Position numbers and translations under genes: made by a program. From Bacteroidota bacterium (lineage in GTDB: Bacteria > Bacteroidota > Bacteroidia > CAMBQF01): 11,061 nucleotides of DNA. The stretch is from NCBI GenBank assembly GCA_027483285.1, contig JAIXUZ010000279.1, forward strand, positions 1 through 11,061. The letters run 5' to 3'. This document shows positions 1 to 5,893 of this stretch, piece after piece. The notes under the pieces were generated by a model, which was given only the letters and a program-made list of their open reading frames with translations, was not told the DNA's origin and searched no databases. Position 1 is the first letter of the stretch; every line of letters starts with the position of its first letter.

Positions 1-1
1 A

Positions 2-100
2 AAAGCAAGTAAATCATACCCTGCCAATACATGTTCGCCAATTACTGGTTTTAGGGTTGCTATGGATATTGTAGAAGTGAAACCTGCGGCTGGTAAATAA
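2..100 (+). CDS. C-terminal end of a probable formylglycine-generating-enzyme (SUMF1/FGE-sulfatase) domain protein, partial
   Basis: An open frame enters from the left edge and ends at TAA 98-100, leaving 32 residues. The visible tail contains the segment SPITGFRVAMDIVEV. The FGE-sulfatase/SUMF1 fold (also found in the gliding-motility proteins GldJ and GldK of Bacteroidota) typically ends in a GFRVA-type strand, which is the basis for the call. The catalytic region lies outside the window, so it is not known whether this is an active formylglycine-generating enzyme, a structural lipoprotein or something else. The stop codon directly abuts the stop of the convergent gene, so no terminator separates the two. 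The identification rests on one short motif and is tentative. Confidence 0.5.
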   Translation, partial: KASKSYPANTCSPITGFRVAMDIVEVKPAAGK

Positions 101-844
101 CTATTTCTTTACCGGCATTAAGCTGTAATGGTAGTAGTTGTCGTTTGCTAAATTGCGTGCAAGTATTATACTGCCGCTGTTGAAATGATAACTATAAGAA
201 CCCCTTAGTAAAATATTGGGGTTAGACATATTAGGAATAACGCTTTTTGTGGGTTTAAATGCAATACTATCGGTATACACTGTGTAGGTGCCCTCTTCGC
301 TAAGTAACGAGCCGTAATTGTAGTAGTAGGTGCCATTGGGTTTCATGTCAAGCATTACGCTTATCTGGTTGTAATGCAGCTCACCCGGAAAATTGATAGA
401 CGGCTCCCTCATATCAAGCAGCCCATAGTATTTACCACCTTTAAAAGGCACTATTTTAAACACCGCCGAGCGTAACTCTCCACCATTAAAAGGGATTGCA
501 ATTATATACGAACCAGGCTTTTTTATTGCTTCCCTGATTGCTGATATTTTCACCGTGTCGGGTTTTGAAGTTGGCATGCCGCAATCCATTTGAACACCGG
601 AATGGTCGCTGTATAAATGTATGCTGTCTTTTTCAACCTTATAAATTCTGTACGCTAAAACGCTACTGCTGCATCCTCCATCCAGTTGAAACCTGTAAGG
701 CTTAGCGGTGGTTACTTTATATTGGATGAATTCGTTTACGGGGAACTCTGTTTTATCTAATGTAATGGCATCAACCCTTGGTTGACTGTATAAACCGTTG
801 GCAAACAATAGAAGTAGTAGCGTAGAAATGTTTTTTAAAAGCAT
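101..844 (-). CDS. secreted protein of unknown function
   Basis: The product is 247 residues from the ATG at 842-844. That start is preferred over in-frame codons further upstream (as far as 892) because it places a clean signal peptide at the N-terminus: basic MLLKN, a leucine-rich core, and probable cleavage after LYS at residue 20. The upstream codons would add a polar extension and would overlap the terminator hairpin of the gene behind it. The mature protein is rich in beta-forming residues. Residues about 25-133 look like an Ig-like or beta-sandwich domain with two cysteines (58 and 88) that could form a disulfide. Residues about 138-247 are Gly/Tyr-rich, with a GTYYYNYGSL...EGTYTVY pattern that loosely recalls lipocalin-like small secreted proteins of Bacteroidota. 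The family is not recognised and no catalytic motif is evident. It lies behind the lipoprotein gene on the same strand, but a terminator in between argues for separate transcription. Confidence 0.7.
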   Translation of the reverse strand: MLLKNISTLLLLLFANGLYSQPRVDAITLDKTEFPVNEFIQYKVTTAKPYRFQLDGGCSSSVLAYRIYKVEKDSIHLYSDHSGVQMDCGMPTSKPDTVKISAIREAIKKPGSYIIAIPFNGGELRSAVFKIVPFKGGKYYGLLDMREPSINFPGELHYNQISVMLDMKPNGTYYYNYGSLLSEEGTYTVYTDSIAFKPTKSVIPNMSNPNILLRGSYSYHFNSGSIILARNLANDNYYHYSLMPVKK

Positions 845-877
845 ACCTGTTAGATGATAAGCATAGGCGTATTCCAT

Positions 878-905
878 AAAAAAGCCCCTCATTACTGAAG
901 GGCTT
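878..905 (-). terminator. intrinsic terminator of the OB-fold lipoprotein gene
   Basis: Read on the - strand, a 6-bp perfect stem (AAGCCC at + 882-887 against GGGCTT at + 900-905) with a 12-nt loop is followed by six Ts (883 down to 878). It lies 67 nt past the stop of the lipoprotein gene and ends 33 nt before the chosen start of the next - strand gene, so it should separate the two transcripts. The stem is short, so some readthrough is possible. Confidence 0.7.
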
Positions 906-930
906 GGTGTATTATTAAATCCCGAATCAA

Positions 931-948
931 TCCCGATAGTTATCGGGA
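931..948. repeat. 18-bp perfect palindrome, probable dispersed intergenic palindrome
   Basis: TCCCGATAgtTATCGGGA is an 8-bp perfect inverted repeat around a 2-nt centre, in the 3' untranslated region of the lipoprotein gene and just ahead of its terminator. A shorter degenerate piece (CCCGA at 921-925) precedes it. From memory, palindromes of the CCCGATAGCTATCGGG type recur in intergenic DNA of many Bacteroidota, so this is more likely a dispersed repeat than a gene-specific operator. There is no T-run, so it is not a terminator itself. Confidence 0.55.
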
Positions 949-971
949 CTGGATGACATTTTTAACAATTG

Positions 972-1880
972 TTACTTACCAATTCTTTCTACATGAATGT
1001 AGCCTTTGGTATCGCCAATGGTAGATTTGGCAAATGTACCGTACACGCGTGTTTTGCCTTTTATAACCTTGCCTGTATTGTCGTGTACCTTAACGTCTCT
1101 TGGGCTCCAGCCTTCTGGTAGGTTGCTTATTTGGTTAGGGCCGTCGCCCACCAATACATTCGCTTTTACCTCGCCTTTAAGGCCTGCATTTAAAAGGTTT
1201 AGGGTCATGTCTTCTTCAATGTAAACAAACATAGGCACCTCTAGCGCAGCATCAACAAATACCAGTTTATTCTCCATATCGCCCATGTTGGCATCGGTTA
1301 GCTGTGTGGCGGCAGCGGCGTAATCAAAGGCTTTAGGCTCTGTCTTTTCAACCTTGGTAATGTACAGCGTAGCATATTCATCGTCTATACGCGATAGCTC
1401 GCCGGTAATTTTTACAGGGCTGCCCTGACCTACCACCTCATTGTTGGCGGTGTGTATTTTAAAATCGGCAAGGGTGTATTTGCTTGGCATGCTCTCCATA
1501 TGGTTGGCGGTTTTGCCCTGCTGAAATTCAAGGTTTACATAAAAGCCCTTGGTTTGGCCGTTGCGTGGGTACATGTGGCAGCGGATACTATTGCCCGAGG
1601 TGTATAGCATGCTAGGCATAGAAAGGTAACCTTCTATAATTATCTTTTTCTTGGTTCCATTTAGCGATGCGTCGCTAACCTCTTTAGGGTCCATTTTTTG
1701 CAGGTCATCCCATGTTATTGCTATGGGAGGGGCGTCGTTAGCGGCTTTTTTAGCAGCCTCGGTGCTGTCTTGTTTCTTTTGCCACGCATCCATTTTAGCT
1801 TTGTCTTCGGCGCTTGGGCCACATGCTGCTAAAAGCAAAAGAGCTATTGCAATTGTTGCTGAGTATAATTTTATTTTCAT
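972..1880 (-). CDS. lipoprotein with two probable OB-fold domains
   Basis: This is a 302-residue protein with a lipoprotein signal peptide: basic MKIK, a hydrophobic core, and the lipobox LAAC with lipidation predicted at Cys20, followed by a charged linker rich in Ala, Lys, Glu and Asp (about 22-50). Two beta-rich units follow. Unit 1 (about 68-180) runs from KKKIIIEGYL to VKITGELSRI and ends TLYITKVEK. Unit 2 (about 200-300) runs from NKLVFVDAAL to KTRVYGTFAK and ends GYIHVERIGK. The repeated order 'G..V.I.G.......YI.V...' resembles tRNA_anti-like OB-fold domains found in bacterial lipoproteins. No enzymatic residues are evident, so a ligand-binding or structural envelope role is inferred. 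It is divergently transcribed from the MarR-family gene, and the operator-like site at 1988-2001 lies 108-121 nt upstream of its start. It has its own terminator. No clear Shine-Dalgarno is present. Confidence 0.75.
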   Translation of the reverse strand: MKIKLYSATIAIALLLLAACGPSAEDKAKMDAWQKKQDSTEAAKKAANDAPPIAITWDDLQKMDPKEVSDASLNGTKKKIIIEGYLSMPSMLYTSGNSIRCHMYPRNGQTKGFYVNLEFQQGKTANHMESMPSKYTLADFKIHTANNEVVGQGSPVKITGELSRIDDEYATLYITKVEKTEPKAFDYAAAATQLTDANMGDMENKLVFVDAALEVPMFVYIEEDMTLNLLNAGLKGEVKANVLVGDGPNQISNLPEGWSPRDVKVHDNTGKVIKGKTRVYGTFAKSTIGDTKGYIHVERIGK

Positions 1881-1987
1881 GCTTTATTATGTTTTCCCAA
1901 TGCAAGATTATAAAAAATAACCGTGCTATCCATGACGAATGATAAACGTACAACGGCAGTTGTTTATTAACATTTACTGTAAAAATA

Positions 1988-2001
1988 ATTAGCCGACTAA
2001 T
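1988..2001. promoter_or_regulatory. putative MarR-family operator, copy 1, upstream of marR
   Basis: ATTAGCCGACTAAT is a near-palindrome (ATTAG/CTAAT arms around CCGA), 21 nt before the marR start. It is the exact reverse complement of the site at 2451-2464. The core TTAG-NNNN-CTAA matches the layout of the known SlyA operator TTAGCAAGCTAA, which belongs to the same regulator family. A second, unrelated 11-bp palindrome (ATAGTTACTAT) lies at 2003-2013. The site lies about where the -33 region of the marR promoter would be, which suits autorepression. It could also act on the divergent lipoprotein gene. Confidence 0.65.
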
Positions 2002-2010
2002 AATAGTTAC

Positions 2011-2018
2011 TATATTAG
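2011..2018 (+). promoter_or_regulatory. possible -7 element of the marR promoter
   Basis: TATATTAG differs at one position from the Bacteroidota -7 consensus TAnnTTTG. It ends only 4 nt before the marR ATG, so a promoter using it would give a leaderless or almost leaderless transcript. No good -33 TTTG is present; the operator occupies that position. This is a weak call. Confidence 0.25.
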
Positions 2019-2022
2019 CCTT

Positions 2023-2445
2023 ATGAAAGACCCAAACGACTCTATTGGCTACCTTTTGATGCAAATCGGCAAGCAGCGCCGCACCATGAGCAATGCACTC
2101 CTAAACCAGCAAAAATTACACTCAGGCCAAGACCTTATGCTCTATTACCTGAGTGAGGAAGATGGACAAACGGCTTCGCAACTGGCAGATAAACTGGCTG
2201 TTAAGCCAGCAACTATTACAAACATGGTAGACCGCATGGCTGCCGAAGGATTGCTGGAGCGCCGCAAGGGAACCATAGACAAACGTACCGCCAGGATATT
2301 TTTAACTGCCAAGGGCTACACGGTTTTTGCCAGTATTGATAAAGCCTGGGAAGATGTGGAGGATAAGACCACAAAAGGGCTTTCTATTATCGAAAAATTC
2401 ATGCTTAAGCGCCTTTTAAATCAGGTTTACACTAATTTATCTTAA
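2023..2445 (+). CDS. MarR-family winged-helix transcriptional regulator
   Basis: A 140-residue protein of typical MarR length. The winged helix-turn-helix is clear: DGQTASQLADKLAVKPATIT (about 48-66) forms the helices leading into the recognition helix (about 62-75, ending in the family-typical NMVDRMAAEGLLERR). The beta-wing follows with DKRTARIFLTAKG (86-98), including the Asp-x-Arg pair common in MarR wings. The N- and C-terminal helices would form the dimer interface. No cysteine is present, so a thiol-based redox switch of the OhrR type is unlikely, and a small-molecule ligand is more probable. The gene is flanked by two inverted copies of a MarR-type operator, which points to autoregulation and control of neighbours. 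The ligand is unknown. No Shine-Dalgarno precedes the ATG. Confidence 0.92.
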   Translation: MKDPNDSIGYLLMQIGKQRRTMSNALLNQQKLHSGQDLMLYYLSEEDGQTASQLADKLAVKPATITNMVDRMAAEGLLERRKGTIDKRTARIFLTAKGYTVFASIDKAWEDVEDKTTKGLSIIEKFMLKRLLNQVYTNLS

Positions 2446-2450
2446 AATTT

Positions 2451-2464
2451 ATTAGTCGGCTAAT
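2451..2464. promoter_or_regulatory. putative MarR-family operator, copy 2, between marR and the DUF1232 gene
   Basis: ATTAGTCGGCTAAT begins 6 nt after the marR stop codon and 90 nt before the DUF1232 start. It is the exact reverse complement of the site upstream of marR and has the same TTAG-NNNN-CTAA core as the SlyA operator. Because it lies behind marR and ahead of the next gene on the same strand, its likely role is to control an internal promoter for the DUF1232 gene. No exact TAnnTTTG element is seen between this site and that gene. Confidence 0.65.
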
Positions 2465-2540
2465 TATATGCTTAAATAACATATTTATAAACAGTTAGCA
2501 TAAAAAGCAACAAATAGAGCCTGTTATAGGTTTAAAGGAT

Positions 2541-2930
2541 ATGCTAAAGCACGCAGTAAAAAAGAAGGGTTATATGAACCGGGGTAACTTAGCCATGATT
2601 TTGGCTTATACCCGACAAGATACTCCCTTTACCGCTAAACTAATAGGTATTGCTACGTTGGTGTATATTTTTATGCCGATTGATATAATACCTGATGTTA
2701 TTCCACTTGCGGGTTGGCTTGATGATATCCTCATCGGTTACCAACTGACGAACTGGGCACAATCGTTTGTGCCGGAGCCTATTATGGACGAGTGCCGTGC
2801 CGAGGCCAGGATTAAGGCAAAGCAAATTCGTAACTGGCTTATTGGTTTGGCTACAGTGTTTGTGGTGTTCGCCATTATTATGATGTTTCTGTTGTGGAAA
2901 TTGGCAGAGTGGTTCTTTGGATTGTTTTAG
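2541..2930 (+). CDS. DUF1232 (YkvA-like) small membrane protein
   Basis: A 129-residue protein carrying the DUF1232 signature: AYTRQDTPFTAK (22-33), a hydrophobic strand or helix, then MPIDIIPDVIPLAGWLDD (45-62) with the family's conserved Pro-x-Asp...Pro-Asp...Pro...Gly...Asp-Asp pattern. A second membrane segment spans about 98-120 (GLATVFVVFAIIMMFLLW), so two membrane passes are likely. The molecular function of the family is unknown. The ATG at 2541 is chosen because residues before the signature match the usual family N-terminus. The ATG at 2574 (residue 12) is a serious alternative, with AAGAAGGG five bases ahead of it. It is preceded by the second MarR-type operator and followed after 36 nt by the glycosyltransferase gene, with no terminator between. 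Confidence 0.85.
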   Translation: MLKHAVKKKGYMNRGNLAMILAYTRQDTPFTAKLIGIATLVYIFMPIDIIPDVIPLAGWLDDILIGYQLTNWAQSFVPEPIMDECRAEARIKAKQIRNWLIGLATVFVVFAIIMMFLLWKLAEWFFGLF

Positions 2931-2945
2931 CATTTCTTTTACTTA

Positions 2946-2964
2946 CCCTGCTATATTTGCAGGG
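2946..2964 (+). promoter_or_regulatory. -7 promoter element inside a hairpin-forming palindrome, upstream of the glycosyltransferase
   Basis: TATATTTG at 2952-2959 is an exact TAnnTTTG match. It is enclosed by a 6-bp perfect inverted repeat, CCCTGC (2946-2951) and GCAGGG (2959-2964). A -33 TTTG at the usual 19-21-nt distance is not evident; the nearest TTG (2922-2924) is 27 nt away. It could be a weak promoter for the glycosyltransferase, an operator overlapping one, or a processing hairpin in a DUF1232-glycosyltransferase transcript. No T-run follows, so it is not an intrinsic terminator. Confidence 0.45.
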
Positions 2965-2966
2965 CA

Positions 2967-4427
2967 TTGAAATCCCTGAATAAAATACAAACCGGTTGGC
3001 TGGTTGCATTGGTTTACACCGTGTTTGCCATTATAATGCTCCTGTTTATGGACGGTATGTTTATGGATGGGGTATTGTATTCGGCCGTATCGCGCAACAT
3101 GGCCCTGGGCAACGGCACCTTTTGGAACCCCGCCTTTTCGCAGACCATGCATACACCTTTCCACGAGCAGCCACCATTTATGCTCTGGTTTCAAAGCCTG
3201 TTTTTTGATTTGTTTGGTACGGAGAATATTTATCCCGAACGTATTTACTGCTTCTTGTTTTTAGTGCTGACTGTGTGGGCTATGGGGGCATTCTGGAAGA
3301 TAATCACTCAGGATAAAAGCACTACCTGGTGGCCTGTGTTGCTGTTCTTAATAATACCCACCATTAGCTGGGGCTTTATCAATAATGTAATGGAGAATAC
3401 CATGTCGCTGTTTGATATTGTTGCGGTGTACTTTATTTACCGCTACATGGCTGAAGACAGGAAAGGGGTTTGGTTAATCCCCGCTGTTGCGTTTACCTTT
3501 CTAGCATCGTTTAGCAAGGGCATACCGGGCTTATTTCCCATTGCGGTGCCTGTGCTGTACTCGTGGAGTATAGAGCGTAAAATACTATCTAAAAAGGCCT
3601 TTATAGGCGGTGCTGCGTTGCTGGCGGGTATGGTTGGCATCTACCTCGCTCTGATTCAGCTACCTGAGGCTAAAGAGAGTTATGTGCTGTACTTTAAATC
3701 GAGGTTCCCAAACTTCCCCAATACGCCACACAGTAACACAGGCAACCGTTTACAATTACTCCAAAACCTGGTGCAGGAACTGGCCATGCCTCTAGGCTTA
3801 ATTGCCTTTTTAGCTGTGGCTAACTACCTGCATAAAAAGCCTGCATACATCAGCAAGGCAAATAATTCAAAAACGTTATTCTTTTTGCTGGTAGCGCTAT
3901 CGGCGTCTTTACCAATAATGGTGTCGTATGAGCAGCGGGGCTTTTACCTGAACACATCGATGCCGTATTTTGCTATGGCCATGGCACTGGCTTTTGCCCC
4001 GCTTACCGGGGCTTTTGAAGGGATTAGCAACAAATTTCTTAATGGTTTTAAAGCTGTATTGGTAGTAGCTTTTGTTGTTGGTGTTGGCTTAACCATTATT
4101 AAAGCAGGTCAATATAAGCGTGATGCAGACCGACTTTCAGCCATTAAAACCCTTAAAAAAATTACCCCAAAAGGCAGCATAATCTATTGCAATAAAAGCC
4201 TGTGGACCGATTGGTCGTTGCACAACTACCTGCAACGGTTTGGCGAGATAAGTTTGAGCCAAAAGGAGCCTGTACCGTATAGCCTGTATATTCAACTAAA
4301 AACCGATAAAACACCAGTACCTGATACATATATGCTCCACGATAAAGGCTGTGAGTGGGTGGATGTGTATGTATGGGTAGATACGTTTAAGTCTGATGTA
4401 AAATTGGAAATCGAAAAGCCAAGGTAG
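2967..4427 (+). CDS. polytopic glycosyltransferase, family 39-like (ArnT/PMT-type)
   Basis: A 486-residue integral membrane protein. Hydrophobic segments appear at about 9-28, 95-111, 121-138, 147-161, 168-200, 211-230, 272-287, 303-320, 331-348 and 361-380, with a soluble C-terminal tail of about 100 residues. The first periplasmic loop has the family pattern: acidic residues in MDGMFMDGVLYSA (28-40), then RNMALGNG and HEQPPFMLWF (66-75). The loop SKGIPGLFP (183-191) also recalls ArnT-like enzymes. The fold class transfers a sugar from a polyprenyl-phosphate carrier to lipid or protein on the outer face of the inner membrane; donor and acceptor here are unknown. The likely start is TTG at 2967. 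The only in-frame ATG near it (3036, residue 24) would cut the first membrane helix in half. It ends in a strong terminator (4513-4542). Confidence 0.85.
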   Translation: MKSLNKIQTGWLVALVYTVFAIIMLLFMDGMFMDGVLYSAVSRNMALGNGTFWNPAFSQTMHTPFHEQPPFMLWFQSLFFDLFGTENIYPERIYCFLFLVLTVWAMGAFWKIITQDKSTTWWPVLLFLIIPTISWGFINNVMENTMSLFDIVAVYFIYRYMAEDRKGVWLIPAVAFTFLASFSKGIPGLFPIAVPVLYSWSIERKILSKKAFIGGAALLAGMVGIYLALIQLPEAKESYVLYFKSRFPNFPNTPHSNTGNRLQLLQNLVQELAMPLGLIAFLAVANYLHKKPAYISKANNSKTLFFLLVALSASLPIMVSYEQRGFYLNTSMPYFAMAMALAFAPLTGAFEGISNKFLNGFKAVLVVAFVVGVGLTIIKAGQYKRDADRLSAIKTLKKITPKGSIIYCNKSLWTDWSLHNYLQRFGEISLSQKEPVPYSLYIQLKTDKTPVPDTYMLHDKGCEWVDVYVWVDTFKSDVKLEIEKPR

Positions 4428-4437
4428 TGTTCAAACT

Positions 4438-4536
4438 CTCCCCCTAAAATAGGGGAAGTACCGCGAATCGGGGAGGGGGTATTATTATGTATACCATCCC
4501 GGCACTCCGTGCCACCTTCCTATATTAGGAGGGGTG
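4438..4536. repeat. REP/BIME-like intergenic element of two inverted GC-rich units
   Basis: Two units of 43-44 bp (4438-4480 and 4493-4536) face each other across an AT-rich centre (4481-4492). By hand alignment they are imperfect reverse complements with a few small gaps. Each unit carries its own hairpin: CCCCTA/TAGGGG with loop AAA (4441-4455) on the left, and a long CACCTTCCTA-type stem (4513-4536) on the right. A third small hairpin, GGCAC-TCC-GTGCC, is at 4501-4513. Sequences close to GGTGGCACGGAGTGCCGGG (here with small variations, on the - strand) recur between genes in many Bacteroidota, from memory. It fills the gap between the convergent glycosyltransferase and nuoF genes. Confidence 0.6.
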
Positions 4537-4542
4537 TTTTTT
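4513..4542 (+). terminator. intrinsic terminator of the glycosyltransferase gene
   Basis: On the + strand, CACCTTCCTA (4513-4522) pairs with TAGGAGGGGTG (4526-4536) around a 3-nt loop, with one G-U pair and one bulged G. It is followed by six Ts (4537-4542), the last two of which lie inside the nuoF stop region. This hairpin is also the right-hand unit of the repeat element. For transcripts arriving from nuoF the same DNA gives a hairpin with no T-run after it, so it is directional. Confidence 0.75.
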
Positions 4543-5884
4543 ACGCTCCCTGTAATACAGGTGCTTTATAATCGTTCATGTAATGGTGGCGTACCAGTTC
4601 GGGGTGCTTAACGTGCAGCTCAAACTCATCGCGGAAGTGGCGGATAGCCGAGGCTACAGGCCAGGCGGCAGCATCACCCAGCGGGCAAATAGTGTTGCCT
4701 TCTATCTTCTTGGCTATATCAACCAATAAGTCAATATCGCCCTGGTTGCCGTGGCCGTGCTCAATACGGTGAAGCACTTTCTCCATCCAGCCTGTACCTT
4801 CGCGGCAAGGGCTGCACTGGCCGCAGCTTTCGTGGTGGTAGAAGCTGCTAAAGTTCCACAGGTTGCGCACTATACAGGCGTTTTCATCAAACACAATAAA
4901 ACCACCCGAACCTAACATTGAGCCGGTAGCAAAGCCACCGTCTGAAAGGCTTTCGTAGCTCATGTTACGTGGGGTGCCGGCTGCTGTTTTAAGCAACAAT
5001 TCGCCCGGTAAAATAGGTACCGATGAACCACCGGGAACGCAAGCCTTAAGCTGCTTTCCGCCGGCAATACCACCGCAGTATTCGTCAGAGTATAAAAATT
5101 CTTCAACAGGTAAACCCAGTTCAATTTCGTACACACCGGGCTTATTAATATTGCCACAGGCTGATATTAACTTGGTGCCAGGAGATTTTTCCGTACCCAG
5201 TTTAGCATATTCAGCACCACCGTTGTTTACAATCCACGGGGTTACGGCAATACTCTCTACGTTGTTTACTACCGTAGGGCAGCCGTATAGGCCTTTAATA
5301 GCGGGGAATGGGGGTTTTATCCTTGGGTTGCCGCGTTTGCCTTCTAAGCTTTCTAAAAGGGCGGTTTCTTCACCACATATATAAGCACCACCACCCGACT
5401 GTACATACAGGTCTAAGTTGAAGCCGGTGCCTAAAATATTCTTACCTAAAAAGCCGTTGGCATACGCCTCGTCAATTGCTTTTTGCAGGATAGGGAATAG
5501 CCAGCGAAACTCGCCACGCATGTAGATGTAGGCGGTGTTTGCACCCAGCGCAAAGCTTGATACAATCATACCCTCTACCAACAGGTGGGGAATGTATTGA
5601 ATGATGTAACGGTCTTTAAAAGTGCCTGGCTCGCTCTCGTCGGCGTTGCACACCAGGTAGCGGGTTGGGTTGCTCTTGTCAATAAAGCTCCATTTTAGCC
5701 CCGTAGGAAAACCCGCACCGCCACGTCCGCGAAGTACTGAGGTTTTCACCTCGTTTACTATCTCGTCGGGGGTCATGGTTTTTACGGCTTTTTCAACCGC
5801 ACGGTAGCCGCCGTTTTGGCGATATACATCGTAGCCGCGTATGCCCGGCTTATCAATATGCTCTAAAAGTATCTTTGCTCCCAT
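4541..5884 (-). CDS. nuoF: NADH-quinone oxidoreductase subunit F (complex I, NADH-binding)
   Basis: NuoF is the flavoprotein of the peripheral arm of complex I. It oxidises NADH with FMN and passes electrons to the iron-sulfur chain. The 447-residue product has the glycine-rich LRGRGGAGFPTGLKWSF (51-67) for nucleotide and FMN binding, CNADESEPGTFKDR (79-92), and SGGGAYICGEETALLESLEG (163-182). The C-terminal N3 [4Fe-4S] site is intact: ESCGQCSPCREGT supplies Cys354, 357 and 360, and NTICPLGDA supplies Cys400. The length is normal for the family. It starts 9 nt after nuoE and is the last gene of this nuo operon, with no nuoG behind it. The stop lies at the edge of the repeat element. The enzyme acts in the cytoplasm at the inner membrane. 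Confidence 0.97.
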   Translation of the reverse strand: MGAKILLEHIDKPGIRGYDVYRQNGGYRAVEKAVKTMTPDEIVNEVKTSVLRGRGGAGFPTGLKWSFIDKSNPTRYLVCNADESEPGTFKDRYIIQYIPHLLVEGMIVSSFALGANTAYIYMRGEFRWLFPILQKAIDEAYANGFLGKNILGTGFNLDLYVQSGGGAYICGEETALLESLEGKRGNPRIKPPFPAIKGLYGCPTVVNNVESIAVTPWIVNNGGAEYAKLGTEKSPGTKLISACGNINKPGVYEIELGLPVEEFLYSDEYCGGIAGGKQLKACVPGGSSVPILPGELLLKTAAGTPRNMSYESLSDGGFATGSMLGSGGFIVFDENACIVRNLWNFSSFYHHESCGQCSPCREGTGWMEKVLHRIEHGHGNQGDIDLLVDIAKKIEGNTICPLGDAAAWPVASAIRHFRDEFELHVKHPELVRHHYMNDYKAPVLQGA

Positions 5885-5893
5885 AGGTGTTGC

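Noticed and set aside
1795..2064. 89-codon - strand frame overlapping the marR start and lipoprotein 5' end
   Set aside because: It covers the intergenic promoter region and the starts of two well-supported genes in other frames; its product looks like noise.
4441..4455. CCCCTA/TAGGGG hairpin as a terminator for the nuo operon on the - strand
   Set aside because: The bases after it on the - strand are GAGAGTTTGAA, too weak a T-run for a confident intrinsic terminator; it is better treated as part of the repeat.
4962..5384. 140-codon + strand frame within nuoF
   Set aside because: It is a shadow of nuoF, whose cofactor motifs are intact in the other strand.
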